64,000 nt of DNA from Bradyrhizobium sp. STM 3843 (GCF_000239815.1 NZ_CAFK01000303.1:1-64000), one strand, 5' to 3'; shown: positions 16,637 through 26,215, counted from the stretch's first letter. Notes: generated by a model not told the origin, from the letters alone. Numbers and translations are program-made.

Positions 16637-17839
16637 ATGCGCGTGGATTTCAGAAGCGACGCTTATCTTCGCGACCCCGCTGTAAGCCTCGCAAAGTTGC
16701 GAGCGGCCGGTCCGATCGTGAAAGTGCATTTCCCGATCGTAGGCGAGACTTGGATCACCACGACCAACGATCTGGCCGTTCGCGTTCTCAAGGACAACGA
16801 CACCTTCACGATGCGCCAGAACGGCAAAGTCGCCGGTCAGCGCTGGTGGATGCCGCCGTCGCTGCGCACGCTGACGCTCAACATGCTGAGCATGGACGAG
16901 CCGGACCATACCCGTCTGCGTGGCATCGTCGACGAAGCGTTTCGTCGGCGTGCGATTCTCGATATGGAACCACGGATCTTCGCCTTGGCCGACGAGCTTG
17001 CGGCGGAGTTGTTTGCTGAAGGAAAGCCAGCCGATCTGGTCGAGCGCTATGCGCGGAAACTGCCGTTGTCGGTGATCTTTGAGCTGCTGGGCTTGCCGCG
17101 CGCCGACCGGCCGCGGTTCATCGCGTGGGCGAACAGCCTCACCCGTCTGAGCGGAATGCTCAGCTTTGTCAAAATGATCGCCGGCCTGGGGCCGATGAAA
17201 CGCTACCTGGAAGGCCGCTTGCGGATTGCACGCGACACCGGCGGTGAAGGCTTGATCGCGGAGCTGGTTCGCGTCGAACAGGAGGGCGGCCGCATCAGCA
17301 GCGATGAGATGGTGGCGATGGTCTTTCTCCTGCTCGGGGCCGGATCAGAGACCACCACGCATCTGATCAGCGGATCGGTCTACGAGCTGACCAAGGACCC
17401 TGCCTTGCGCGATTGGCTCGAGGAGGATTGGAGCCGCGTCAATCTGGCAATCGAGGAGTTCTTGCGTTTCGTCGCGCCGGTTCAGTTCACCAAGCCGCGC
17501 ATCGTCAAGACCGACATCGATCTCGGCGGCGCCAGGCTGAAGCAGGGCGACAAGATCATGGCCATGCTGGCGGCGGCCAACATGGATCCTGATGCCAATC
17601 AGCACCCCGAGAAGCTCGATCTCGCGCGCAAGCCCAACCATCATCTGTCGTTCGGCACCGGTATCCATTTCTGCCTGGGCCATCAACTCGCCCGCATCGA
17701 GGGCAAATGCGCGCTGGAGGCGCTGTTCAAGCGCTGGCCGAAATTGCAATTGGCCGTGCCTCCGGACCAGGTTCGTTGGCGCCCGCGGCCCGGTCTCAGG
17801 GCGATCGAAAAGCTCCCCGTCGCGGTCCAGATGAAATGA
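16637..17839 (+). CDS. Cytochrome P450
   Basis: A 400-residue soluble class I bacterial P450 monooxygenase. The I-helix AGSETTTH (A/GGxE/DT), the ExxR motif EEFLRF and the heme-binding loop FGTGIHFCLGHQ (axial Cys about 346) are all present, so it should be active given a ferredoxin and reductase. No electron-transfer partners are adjacent. ATG 16637 is preferred because gaggag lies 8 bases upstream; the in-frame GTG at 16628 overlaps that site. Substrate is not predictable; the nearby secreted lipase and phosphodiesterase give no pathway. Confidence 0.93.
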   Translation: MRVDFRSDAYLRDPAVSLAKLRAAGPIVKVHFPIVGETWITTTNDLAVRVLKDNDTFTMRQNGKVAGQRWWMPPSLRTLTLNMLSMDEPDHTRLRGIVDEAFRRRAILDMEPRIFALADELAAELFAEGKPADLVERYARKLPLSVIFELLGLPRADRPRFIAWANSLTRLSGMLSFVKMIAGLGPMKRYLEGRLRIARDTGGEGLIAELVRVEQEGGRISSDEMVAMVFLLLGAGSETTTHLISGSVYELTKDPALRDWLEEDWSRVNLAIEEFLRFVAPVQFTKPRIVKTDIDLGGARLKQGDKIMAMLAAANMDPDANQHPEKLDLARKPNHHLSFGTGIHFCLGHQLARIEGKCALEALFKRWPKLQLAVPPDQVRWRPRPGLRAIEKLPVAVQMK

Positions 17840-18018
17840 GTGCCCTTTGGCAGCTTTGGTTCGGCGGCATCTGCGTCCGTCCGTCGGACTTTGCCAATTT
17901 CAGAATGTTTTGTATCGTTGTTCGTCGACTACCAAAAAATCCAGAGATCTTGTCCTTGAAATTGTTCGCAAGCACGCATGCGGGCGCGACAGGATGAGAC
18001 ATAATTGTGGGGGAGACC

Positions 18019-19050
18019 ATGACCAGAAAATACTATCTCTGCATTGCGGTCATCGCCGGTATTTTGCTGCAACTCGGCGCGGGGGGATCGGCGAACGCCG
18101 GTTCGCCAGGCAAGAGCGTCACGATTGGCACGACGTTTCCCGACCGCTTCCCGGTGATCCGGAATTTCTACCTGGGACAGCCGGCGATTGGCTTCGGCTC
18201 CGAGATCGGCCGGGTCGAGCACGTTCCGGTCATCTTCCTCCACGGCAACAACGACACGCCGTTCCCGACCGCCTGCAATCCATTCGGTCGCATGCAGGCC
18301 TTCGCGCAATCATTCCTGGATCGCGGCTACCATCCCAGCGAGCTCTGGGGTCTGGGCTATCAAGGCGATCAGTGCGACCTGGCACAGGATAATACCCATC
18401 GCTCAGGCATCTCGCACACCACGGCAGCGGCCGTGCCGATGCTGCGCGAATTCGTCAAGGCGGTGCTCGATTTCACGGGCGCCAAGCGCGTCGACATCGT
18501 CGCCCACAGCCTCGGGGTCACCGTCGCGCGCGAATGGATGCTGCAGGACAATGCCTACCGCAAGGTCCGCGCCTTGGTGGCGATAGATGGACCCAATCAC
18601 GGCATCATTGATTGCTCGCCCAACCCGGGCAACTTCTATCAATTGCCGAGCGGCGGTGGCTTCACACCGAGCAGCGCGGTCTGCGACGAATACGGCTCCG
18701 ACCACACGCAGTTGCTCAATGTCCTGAATGCCGCGGGCGAGACGCCCGGTCCCACACGGTACCTGGTCATCCGCAACAAGCCGGGATCACCCGACTTCGT
18801 CTACAACAGCCTGCCCGACGGCGTGCTTCCGGGCGTTCCCGCCGAGGACCGCGACGGCAAGCCGCATGATTTCACCGGCAGTGCCGGTCTCGCCGGTGCC
18901 GAGACCATCGACCTTGTCGGCCAGGGGCAATTCGACCCGGTGCTCGCCACCTCCCATCTCGGAATCCTCAACTCTCCCGAGACGCGCGACGCCGCGCTGA
19001 AATTCTTGAACTCCCTGCGAGGAAGGGCCGACCAGGACGGCAGCGATTAG
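18019..19050 (+). CDS. Secreted alpha/beta-hydrolase, lipase-like
   Basis: A 343-residue exported hydrolase. ATG 18019 follows gggggag and opens a signal peptide (RKYYLCIAVIAGILLQLGAG, AxA near ANAG). The oxyanion region VPVIFLHGNNDTPF and the nucleophile elbow IVAHSLGVTVA (Ser about 164, AxSxG-type with Ala at the first position) identify an alpha/beta-hydrolase. The sequence resembles bacterial triacylglycerol lipases and extracellular polyester depolymerase-like enzymes. Asp and His to complete the triad are likely in the second half (for example TSHLGIL near the C-terminus). Substrate is uncertain: lipids or polyhydroxyalkanoate-type esters. It is convergent with the phosphodiesterase gene. 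Confidence 0.78.
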   Translation: MTRKYYLCIAVIAGILLQLGAGGSANAGSPGKSVTIGTTFPDRFPVIRNFYLGQPAIGFGSEIGRVEHVPVIFLHGNNDTPFPTACNPFGRMQAFAQSFLDRGYHPSELWGLGYQGDQCDLAQDNTHRSGISHTTAAAVPMLREFVKAVLDFTGAKRVDIVAHSLGVTVAREWMLQDNAYRKVRALVAIDGPNHGIIDCSPNPGNFYQLPSGGGFTPSSAVCDEYGSDHTQLLNVLNAAGETPGPTRYLVIRNKPGSPDFVYNSLPDGVLPGVPAEDRDGKPHDFTGSAGLAGAETIDLVGQGQFDPVLATSHLGILNSPETRDAALKFLNSLRGRADQDGSD

Positions 19051-19122
19051 TCTCGCAGCGTCATTCGACGCGATCGCCCGCTTTTCGGAGTTGGCCGGGC
19101 TCATTCGTCTCGTTACAGGCAA

Positions 19123-19150
19123 ACGGCGCCCGGGAGGATCCGGGCGCCGT
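19123..19150. terminator. Bidirectional terminator-like hairpin
   Basis: A perfect 11-bp stem (acggcgcccgg / ccgggcgccgt) closes a six-base loop (gaggat). It lies between the convergent lipase and phosphodiesterase genes. T-runs are weak on both sides, so efficiency is uncertain, but position and stem strength fit a shared terminator. Confidence 0.7.
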
Positions 19151-19175
19151 CGATTTCAAGCCGGTGCCGTCGGCG

Positions 19176-20774
19176 TCAGCGGTCGAAGCCGGGCAGGGCC
19201 GACGTGTGCTCTGCGCGGGCACCCTTCAGCTTGTTGGCGTCAAGACCGAGCGCACGCAGGATCGTCGGCGCGACCTGCTTGTTCTCGACCTTTTCGTCGA
19301 CGGTGCCGCCTTCGAAGTGCGGGTTGGCAAGCACCAGCAGGACGTGGGTGTCATCGTCGGTGAAGCCGCCATGCTCGGCGATCTTCTTCTTGCTGCCGCT
19401 GTAGATCGTGCCATGGATCGGCTGGATGATGATATCAGGCGTGCGGCCCTGGGCCGGGTTGCCGAACTTGTCTTCCAGCTCGTCGCCGGCATAGATCTTC
19501 TCGATTTTGGCCTGATTCAGGAAAACCCGATCGTTCTCGAGGATGCTGACGGCCTTCTTGGTCTGGGTCTGATCGGCGAGCCAGATCAGCGAGACGTCAT
19601 CGGCGGTCTCCTGCGCCACGCTGATGCCCCCTGCGGTCAAGAGGTCGACCGGGTCGACCACGTCGGCATGGCCGGGCAGCAGCTTCGGATTGGTGCTGCC
19701 CTTGAGCATGTGGAGCTGGCTCAGATCGATCGGCGACTGCCCATGCTTCGCACCGACGATCACCAGGGTGCTGTCCGTGAGATGCTGCTTGTCCAGTTCG
19801 GTCAGCATCTGACCAAGTGAGCTGTCGACGAAGTCGAGCGAGAGTTCGAGCTGCGCGCTCGGCGTGCCGTTCGCGTCGGTGTAGCCGTCGGCGGTCACCT
19901 TCTGACCGACGCTGACGGCCTGGAAATTCATGCCGAAGATCGCCGGCACGCCGACCTTGTTTGCTCCGGTATGATCGAGGCCTTTGATCCAGTTCAGGAC
20001 CGCGGTGACTTTCAGGTTGTCGTAGTAGCGCGTGTAGACCGGGTTCACGGTCCAGTCGTCGCCGGCCTGAGGCGTCGGAACGAGCTGCGGGGCGAGGGCG
20101 AGGACAGTGGTCGAATTGATCTCGGGCGCATAGAGCTCGTCGAGGCCCTTGCCGGAGGGACCGCTGATGATCTCATAGGCCGGGTGCTTGTCCGACCAGG
20201 CGGTGCGCAAGCCCGCGGCATGGATCACTTCCATGATGGTCGTGGTGTCGTTCCTCAGGTACTGGTGCGGATACACGACCTGGCAAGTGGTGCCGACCTT
20301 GCGCATGGGCAGATTGGCCGGATTGATGTGGTCGGAGCCCGCCGGTCCGCCGCCGTCGAGCTGGCTCAGATCATAGTCGAGCGCTTCGAAATAGGTGGCT
20401 TCAGTGCCCGGCTGACCCTGGCAGTTGCTTCCGGGCGGATAAAGCGTGTGGTCATAGGTGTCGTCATAAAACACGCCATGCTTTTTCGGCGAGGCGCCCG
20501 TCATGAAGGCCAATAGTCCAGGAAATGAATCCGACGGGCGCGAGGTGTGCGCATTGGCGTAGTGCAGCCCGTGCCGCAGCAGCTTGGCGAACGTCGAAGC
20601 AGGGTGGCTTTTGACATAGGTCTGCAGGTCGACCTCATGCATGCCGTCGACGCTGATCAGCAGCACATGCTTGACGGGGCCGTGACCATGGTCGTCCGAG
20701 TCGGCGCGTACTGCCGTCGTGAGTGCCGTCGATGCCAGTAATGCGGCGGCTGCGAGCTTTCCAAACCGATTCAT
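19176..20774 (-). CDS. Secreted alkaline-phosphatase-superfamily phosphodiesterase
   Basis: A 532-residue exported protein related to nucleotide pyrophosphatase/phosphodiesterases. The start at 20774 has gggaggg upstream and a clear signal peptide (FGKLAAAALLASTALTTAVRA). The metal site begins with LISVDGMHEVD. The nucleophile region is SDSFPGLLAFMTGASP, with Ser where NPP enzymes carry Thr in their xTFPN motif. The usual DHG becomes AKHGQSPID, a variant found in a subgroup of this superfamily. HGGFTDDDTHVLLVL supplies the last metal histidine. Substrate is unknown (phosphodiester or phosphomonoester). The convergent neighbour is the secreted lipase. Confidence 0.82.
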   Translation of the reverse strand: MNRFGKLAAAALLASTALTTAVRADSDDHGHGPVKHVLLISVDGMHEVDLQTYVKSHPASTFAKLLRHGLHYANAHTSRPSDSFPGLLAFMTGASPKKHGVFYDDTYDHTLYPPGSNCQGQPGTEATYFEALDYDLSQLDGGGPAGSDHINPANLPMRKVGTTCQVVYPHQYLRNDTTTIMEVIHAAGLRTAWSDKHPAYEIISGPSGKGLDELYAPEINSTTVLALAPQLVPTPQAGDDWTVNPVYTRYYDNLKVTAVLNWIKGLDHTGANKVGVPAIFGMNFQAVSVGQKVTADGYTDANGTPSAQLELSLDFVDSSLGQMLTELDKQHLTDSTLVIVGAKHGQSPIDLSQLHMLKGSTNPKLLPGHADVVDPVDLLTAGGISVAQETADDVSLIWLADQTQTKKAVSILENDRVFLNQAKIEKIYAGDELEDKFGNPAQGRTPDIIIQPIHGTIYSGSKKKIAEHGGFTDDDTHVLLVLANPHFEGGTVDEKVENKQVAPTILRALGLDANKLKGARAEHTSALPGFDR

Positions 20775-20954
20775 TGTGACCCTCCCTAAGATTGAGGGTC
20801 CTCCGATATCGCAGCCAACACGACGCTGATATGAAGCCGCCATGATGGTGTCATGACCGTTTCATGCTTTGCATGACTTCAGTCGAATCTTACGACCTAT
20901 CTTTGGTACCGAACGTCGCGCGCGATGCTCCGTTAAGTCCGCTGGCTGCGCGCG

Positions 20955-22145
20955 CTAGGCGGCGTTGAACGCGGCAAAGCCGCGATCGAGATCGGCCTTC
21001 AGATCCTCGACATTCTCCAGCCCGATATGCAGCCGCAGGGTCGGGCCTTGCGGAGCCCACCGCGTCGCCGTGCGATAGCTCGTGCAGTCGAACGGAATGG
21101 CGAGGCTCTCAAAGCCGCCCCAGGAATAGCCCATGCCGAACAAAGTGAGCGTGTCGAGCAGCGCATCGACCGCAGCTTGCCGCTTCGGCTGCAGCACGAT
21201 GCTGAACAGCCCGGAGGCGCCGGTGAAGTCGCGCTTCCAGATCGCGTGTCCCGGGTCGCTTTCCAAGGCCGGATGCAACACCCGCGTGACCTCCGGGCGC
21301 GTGGCGAGCCAGCGTGCCATCTCGAGCCCGGAGCGATAATGTTGGGCGAGGCGGACGCCGAGCGTGCGCAGCCCGCGCAGGGCCAGGAAAACATCATCGG
21401 GCCCGGCGCAGACGCCAAGCAGCCGGATCGCCTCCGAGATCATCGGCCACGCCTTGGCGTTCGCCGAAATCGTGCCGAACATAATGTCGGAGTGGCCGCC
21501 GATATATTTGGTGGCGGCCTGCATGCTGATGTCGACGCCCTGCTCGAGCGAGCGATGATAGAGCGGGGTTGCCCAGGTGTTGTCGTCGATCACCAGCGCG
21601 TCATGCGCATGCGCGACCGCGGCGATCGCCGGAATATCCGGCATCTCGAACGATTGGGAGCCGGGCGCTTCCACAAGCACCGCGCGTGTATTCGGCTTGA
21701 GCAATTGCTCAATTCCTGTGCCGATGGTGGGATCGAAATAGTCGGTCTCGACGCCATAGCGCGCCAGCAGGCCGGTGCAGAAATTGCGCGTGGGTCGGTA
21801 GACATTGTCGCAGACCAGGAGATGATCGCCGGCCTTGAGCACCGCGAGCAGGGTGGTGGAGATCGCCGCAAGCCCCGATGGCGCGAGGCCGACGCCGGCG
21901 CATTGCGGCCCCTCCAGGGCCATCAGCGTCTCTTGCAGCGCCTTCGTGGTGGGCGTGCCGTGCCTGCCATATTGGAATTCGCCGCGATGGGCGTGGAGAT
22001 CCTCCGCCGTCGGGTAGAGGACCGTGGAACCATGGACGACCGGCGGATTGACGAATCCGTGCTGTGCTTTTGCATTGCGGCCTGCCGTCACCAGCCGGGT
22101 TTCAACCTGTTGTGGCACCGCAGCGCCGTCGTTTGAAGATGCCAT
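20955..22145 (-). CDS. metC: Cystathionine beta-lyase
   Basis: A 396-residue PLP-dependent trans-sulfuration enzyme, cytoplasmic, cleaving cystathionine to homocysteine in methionine synthesis. The Cys/Met-metabolism fold is clear: FVNPPVVHGSTVLYPT near the N-terminus, YGRHGTPTTKALQ for PLP-phosphate contacts, the aspartate in VIDDNTWATPL, and the Schiff-base lysine in MQAATKYIGGHSD (Lys about 213). YSWGGFESLAIPFD near the C-terminus is characteristic of the MetC branch rather than cystathionine gamma-synthase. It is monocistronic by appearance, divergent from aapJ across 303 bases. Confidence 0.9.
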   Translation of the reverse strand: MASSNDGAAVPQQVETRLVTAGRNAKAQHGFVNPPVVHGSTVLYPTAEDLHAHRGEFQYGRHGTPTTKALQETLMALEGPQCAGVGLAPSGLAAISTTLLAVLKAGDHLLVCDNVYRPTRNFCTGLLARYGVETDYFDPTIGTGIEQLLKPNTRAVLVEAPGSQSFEMPDIPAIAAVAHAHDALVIDDNTWATPLYHRSLEQGVDISMQAATKYIGGHSDIMFGTISANAKAWPMISEAIRLLGVCAGPDDVFLALRGLRTLGVRLAQHYRSGLEMARWLATRPEVTRVLHPALESDPGHAIWKRDFTGASGLFSIVLQPKRQAAVDALLDTLTLFGMGYSWGGFESLAIPFDCTSYRTATRWAPQGPTLRLHIGLENVEDLKADLDRGFAAFNAA

Positions 22146-22345
22146 GCGTTTGCCGTTGCCGCCTTTTTTTGCCCGTCGTCTCGGTGACAGGAATCCCTCA
22201 AGGTCAGGATTGTTAATAACAGAATGCAGAAGAGGGGCGTCAACCCCTTGACCCGGCAGGCCAGTCGTTCTGTGATGCCGCCGCTATTCCATCGCTGCAT
22301 GTTGAGGGGCTTGCCGCGATTTCCGGTCCATTCTGCATCGATAAT

Positions 22346-22363
22346 GCCATATCTTGGTATGGC
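22346..22363. promoter_or_regulatory. Inverted repeat upstream of aapJ
   Basis: The 303-base gap between divergent metC and aapJ holds a short palindrome, gccata-tcttgg-tatggc, about 85 bases before the aapJ start. A second small palindrome, tgtta-a-taaca, lies at 22211-22221 nearer metC. Either could be an operator or a transcript hairpin. I could not place convincing -35/-10 boxes, and I see no SAM riboswitch features upstream of metC. Confidence 0.3.
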
Positions 22364-22448
22364 GTTTGCAGTGGCGGATTCCCGGTCGGCCCCGTTTGAC
22401 ATGAGTGAGGCATCAACGCTCAAGGACGACCCTCGAAAGGCTCTGCCC

Positions 22449-23465
22449 ATGAAACGCGTCTCTCTGGCTTTCACCTTTGCCCTCGCCACCGCGCTCGCGA
22501 GCCCCGGCGCCCACGCCGACACGCTCAAGACGGTCAAGGACCGGGGCATGCTGTCCTGCGGCGTCAGCCAGGGCCTGCCCGGGTTCTCGAATCCGGACGA
22601 CAAGGGCAATTGGACCGGACTGGACGTCGATATCTGCCGCGCCGTCGCTGCGGCCATTTTCAACGATCCGACCAAGATCAAGTTCGTGCCGCTGTCGGCC
22701 AAGGACCGTTTCACCGCGCTGCAGTCCGGCGAAATCGACATGCTGTCGCGCAACACGACCTGGACGCTGTCGCGCGATACGTCGCTGGGCGCCAATTTCA
22801 CCGGCGTGACCTATTATGACGGACAGGGCTTCCTCGTGAAGAAGTCGCTGAAGGTGAACTCGGCGCTCGAGCTCAACAGCGCCTCGGTCTGCGTGCAGAC
22901 CGGCACCACGACCGAGCAGAACCTCGCCGACTACTTCAAGGGCAACAACATGAAGTACGAGGTGATTGCGTTCGCGGGTGCGGACGAGACCTTCAAGGCC
23001 TATGAATCCGGCCGCTGCGACGTCGTCACGTCGGACGTCTCTCAGCTTTACGCTGAGCGCCTGAAGCTCGCCACTCCCGCTGACCACGTCGTGCTGCCCG
23101 AGGTGATCTCCAAGGAGCCGCTCGGACCGATGGTGCGCCATGGCGACGACCAATGGTTTGATATCGTCAAATGGGTGTTGTTCGCCATGGTGGACGCCGA
23201 GGAAATGGGGATCACCCAGAAGAACCTCGATGAGATGGCCAAGTCGGACAAGCCGGATATGAAGCGCGCTTTCGGCACCGACGGCAATCTCGGTGAGCAG
23301 CTTGGCCTGACCAAGGACTGGCTGTACCGGATCGTGAAGGCCGTCGGCAACTACGGCGAGGCGTTCGACCGCAATGTGGGCGCCGGCTCCAAGCTGCAGA
23401 TCGCGCGCGGCCTGAACCAGCTCTGGAACAAGGGCGGAATCCAGTACGCACCGCCGATCCGCTAA
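22449..23465 (+). CDS. aapJ: General L-amino-acid ABC transporter, periplasmic binding protein
   Basis: A 338-residue solute-binding protein. ATG 22449 follows aaagg and begins a signal peptide (KRVSLAFTFALATALASPGAHA). The mature domain opens LKTVKDRGMLSCGVSQGLPG and continues with the type 3 amino-acid-binding fold; DICRAVAAAIF and QTGTTTEQNLADYF are characteristic of AapJ/BztA. In rhizobia Aap carries a broad range of L-amino acids and matters for symbiosis. The gene leads an operon aapJ-aapQ-aapM-aapP with short gaps or overlaps. Confidence 0.95.
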   Translation: MKRVSLAFTFALATALASPGAHADTLKTVKDRGMLSCGVSQGLPGFSNPDDKGNWTGLDVDICRAVAAAIFNDPTKIKFVPLSAKDRFTALQSGEIDMLSRNTTWTLSRDTSLGANFTGVTYYDGQGFLVKKSLKVNSALELNSASVCVQTGTTTEQNLADYFKGNNMKYEVIAFAGADETFKAYESGRCDVVTSDVSQLYAERLKLATPADHVVLPEVISKEPLGPMVRHGDDQWFDIVKWVLFAMVDAEEMGITQKNLDEMAKSDKPDMKRAFGTDGNLGEQLGLTKDWLYRIVKAVGNYGEAFDRNVGAGSKLQIARGLNQLWNKGGIQYAPPIR

Positions 23466-23492
23466 AACCGGCGTGGTCAAGGGGCTGCGGCG

Positions 23493-24698
23493 ATGAGTAT
23501 CGAAGCGAGGCTACCTCCGCCGCAATACGCGCTTCGCCTGAAGCGCGCATTGGGCGGCCAAGCAGGGTGGAGCGGCTTCGCCCTGCAGATCCTGTTCGTC
23601 GCCACGCTCGCGTGGATTGGCTACGAGATCGTGGCCAATGCCCGCGCCAATCTGGAAGCCCAGCGCATCACGTCGGGCTTCGGCTTCCTCAACAACACGG
23701 CAGGCTTTGACGTCAGCCAAAGCCTGATTCCGTATTCAGGATCGAGCACCTACACCCGCGTGTTCCTGGTCGGGCTGCTCAACACGCTGCTGGTGTCGGT
23801 GATCGGCATCTTCTTTGCGACCATCATCGGCTTCATCGTCGCGCTGGGCCGGCTGTCGCCCAACGGATTGTTGTCGCGCGTCGCGGGCGCGTATGTCGAA
23901 ATCATCCGCAACCTGCCGGTGCTGTTCCAGATCCTGTTCTGGTATCTGGCCGTGCTGGCGGCGCTGCCGGGACCACGACAGAGCATCTCGGTGTTCTCGA
24001 CGTTCTATCTGAACAATCGCGGCCTGGTCATCCCCTGGCCGATCGCCGAGCCGGGCCTTCTTCCTTTCGTGATTGCGCTCGCCGTCGCAATCATTGCCGC
24101 GCTGGCGCTGCGGACCTATGCGCGCCGGGAGCTGTTCCTGAAAGGGCATGCGGTTCGGATCTGGCCTTACGTGATCGGCGTCCTGATCGGGCTGCCGTTG
24201 ATCTCGGCGCTGGTATTCGGCAAGCCGGTCCAGTTCGATGTGCCGGTTCTCAAGGGATTCAACTTCGCCGGCGGGGCGCGCGTCATTCCGGAATTCGTCG
24301 CGCTGACCGCGGCGTTGTCGATGTATACGGCGGCCTTCATCGCCGAAGTCGTGCGCGCCGGCATTCTGTCGGTGCACAAGGGGCAGATGGAAGCGGGCGT
24401 CTCGCTCGGCCTGTCGCGCGGACGGGTGTTGCGGCTGATCGTGATTCCGCAGGCGCTGCGGGTGATCCTGCCGCCGCTCACCAATCAATATCTCAATCTC
24501 ACCAAGAACTCGTCGCTGGCCGTTGCGATCGGCTATCCCGAACTGGTTTCGGTGTTCATGGGCACTACGCTGAGCCAGACCGGGCAGGCGATCGAGATCA
24601 TCGCGATCACGATGGGCGTGTATCTCCTGCTCTCGCTGATCACGAGTGCGATCATGAGCTTCTACGGCTGGCGACTGGGTAAGAGGCTCGGGGCATGA
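23493..24698 (+). CDS. aapQ: General L-amino-acid ABC transporter, permease
   Basis: A 401-residue inner-membrane permease of the HAAT/polar amino-acid family. Its long periplasmic insertion between the first span and the conserved core (FGFLNNTAGFDVSQSLIPYS) is typical of AapQ/BztB. The ABC-contact EAA loop is visible as EAGVSLGLSRGRVLRLIVIP. It starts 27 bases after aapJ and overlaps aapM by four bases (ATGA). Length matches the family norm of about 400. Confidence 0.94.
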   Translation: MSIEARLPPPQYALRLKRALGGQAGWSGFALQILFVATLAWIGYEIVANARANLEAQRITSGFGFLNNTAGFDVSQSLIPYSGSSTYTRVFLVGLLNTLLVSVIGIFFATIIGFIVALGRLSPNGLLSRVAGAYVEIIRNLPVLFQILFWYLAVLAALPGPRQSISVFSTFYLNNRGLVIPWPIAEPGLLPFVIALAVAIIAALALRTYARRELFLKGHAVRIWPYVIGVLIGLPLISALVFGKPVQFDVPVLKGFNFAGGARVIPEFVALTAALSMYTAAFIAEVVRAGILSVHKGQMEAGVSLGLSRGRVLRLIVIPQALRVILPPLTNQYLNLTKNSSLAVAIGYPELVSVFMGTTLSQTGQAIEIIAITMGVYLLLSLITSAIMSFYGWRLGKRLGA

Positions 24699-26215
24699 GC
24701 GATATCACCGCATCCAACTTCATGCGTCAGGAACTGGTGCCCGAACGGCGCGCGCCGGTCAGGACCACCGGCTTGGTCGGCTTTGTCCGGACGCGAATGT
24801 TGAATTCGCCGAGCAACGTCCTGCTCACGATCATCAGCGCGGCGTTGATCTGGTACACCGTGGTCCCGGCCGTCCAGTTCCTGTTGGTCGATGCTGTCTG
24901 GCAGGGCAAGGATCGCGACGCCTGTCTGGCCCAGAATGTCGGCCATGCGGTCGGCGCCTGCTGGCCCTATATCGGTGCCGAGATCAACCAGTTCACCTAC
25001 GGTTTCTATCCCGAGGCCGAACGATGGCGGGTCAATCTGACCTTCCTGCTCGCCGTCATTCTGTTGGTGCCGATGCTGATCCCGCGCATTCCCGCCAAAA
25101 GCCTGAACGCGGGGCTGTTCTTTCTTGCCTTGCCCGTTGTGGCTTTTTTCCTGCTCTATGGCGGCGGGCTGTCCGGCTTCGGCGTCAGCTGGACCGCAAG
25201 CCTGTTATCGACCTTCACCGAAAGCATCCAGAGCGCAGGCAGCGCGTTGCAGCGGGCCGGCGCGAACGCGCCGGTGATCGGGATTCTGTTCTGGGCCGTC
25301 GGCGAACTGATCGTGCTGATCGGGATGGCTGCGGATTGGGTGATCTCGCCGCTGACTTGGCTGCGCGGGCAGATCCAGAACTCGCATCAGCCGGTCTGGA
25401 CCGATTTCGTGCTGACCGCCATCGTCGTTTCGGCGTTGGTCTTTGTCCTCGGCGGTGGCCGACGCGCTTTGGGCGCGGTGGCCAGATGCCTTGCCATCTT
25501 TGCCGGCATCGCGATCGTGATCGGCGTGATGGGGCTCGATCATGGCGGCCTCCAGATCGTCGATACCAGGCTGTGGGGCGGGCTCCTGGTCACGCTCGTG
25601 GTCTCGATCACCGGTATCGTCGCCTCGATGCCGATCGGGATTGCGCTGGCGCTCGGGCGTCGCTCGACGATTCCGTTGATCCGGATCTTCTCGATCGCCT
25701 TCATCGAGTTGTGGCGCGGCGTGCCGCTGATCACGGTGCTGTTCTTCGCCACCTACATGCTGCCGCTGTTCTTGCCCGGCAACATGACAGTGGATGGACT
25801 GCTCCGTGCATTGATTGGCGTCGCGCTGTTCTCCGGCGCCTATCAGGCCGAGGTCATCCGCGGCGGTCTGCAGGCGATCCCGCGCGGCCAGGGCGAAGCC
25901 GCGAACGCGCTCGGCCTGTCCTGGAGCAAGACGACCTTCCTGATCGTGTTGCCGCAGGCGCTACGCCATGTCATTCCAGGTCTGGTCGGCTCCTTCATCT
26001 CGCTGTTCAAGGACACCTCGCTGGTCTCGATCGTTGCGATCTTCGATCTGCTCGGCAGCTTGCGTGCATCGTTCTCCGATCCCACCTGGGCCACGCCGAC
26101 CACCGCCTTTACCGGCTTCGCCTTCACGGGAATGATCTATTTCGTCTTCTGTTTCGGCATGTCGCGCTACGCGCTGTTCGTGGAGCGCCGGTTGAATGCG
26201 CACCGGCGCCATTGA
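24695..26215 (+). CDS. aapM: General L-amino-acid ABC transporter, permease with extra membrane insertion
   Basis: A 506-residue permease. The C-terminal half (from LWGGLLVTLVVSITGIVASM through the EAA loop EAANALGLSWSKTTFLIVLP to the end) and the N-terminal 155 residues, including PYIGAEINQFTYGFYPEAER, match AapM/BztC. AapM proteins I know of are roughly 380-430 residues. Here about 125 extra residues (about 160-285) lie between FFLLYGGG and the LQIVDTRLWGG junction. The extra segment holds at least two further hydrophobic spans (VIGILFWAVGELIVLIGMAA and a later one ending LGAVARCLAIFAGIAIVIGV) joined by a charged stretch. The frame is open throughout, so it is not an artefact of a frameshift. 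Confidence 0.92.
   Translation: MSDITASNFMRQELVPERRAPVRTTGLVGFVRTRMLNSPSNVLLTIISAALIWYTVVPAVQFLLVDAVWQGKDRDACLAQNVGHAVGACWPYIGAEINQFTYGFYPEAERWRVNLTFLLAVILLVPMLIPRIPAKSLNAGLFFLALPVVAFFLLYGGGLSGFGVSWTASLLSTFTESIQSAGSALQRAGANAPVIGILFWAVGELIVLIGMAADWVISPLTWLRGQIQNSHQPVWTDFVLTAIVVSALVFVLGGGRRALGAVARCLAIFAGIAIVIGVMGLDHGGLQIVDTRLWGGLLVTLVVSITGIVASMPIGIALALGRRSTIPLIRIFSIAFIELWRGVPLITVLFFATYMLPLFLPGNMTVDGLLRALIGVALFSGAYQAEVIRGGLQAIPRGQGEAANALGLSWSKTTFLIVLPQALRHVIPGLVGSFISLFKDTSLVSIVAIFDLLGSLRASFSDPTWATPTTAFTGFAFTGMIYFVFCFGMSRYALFVERRLNAHRRH

Noticed and set aside
22146..22260. Possible SAM riboswitch upstream of metC
   Set aside because: I looked for SAM-II-like and SAM/SAH-type conserved words and pairing and found none. 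Only a short tgtta/taaca palindrome is present.
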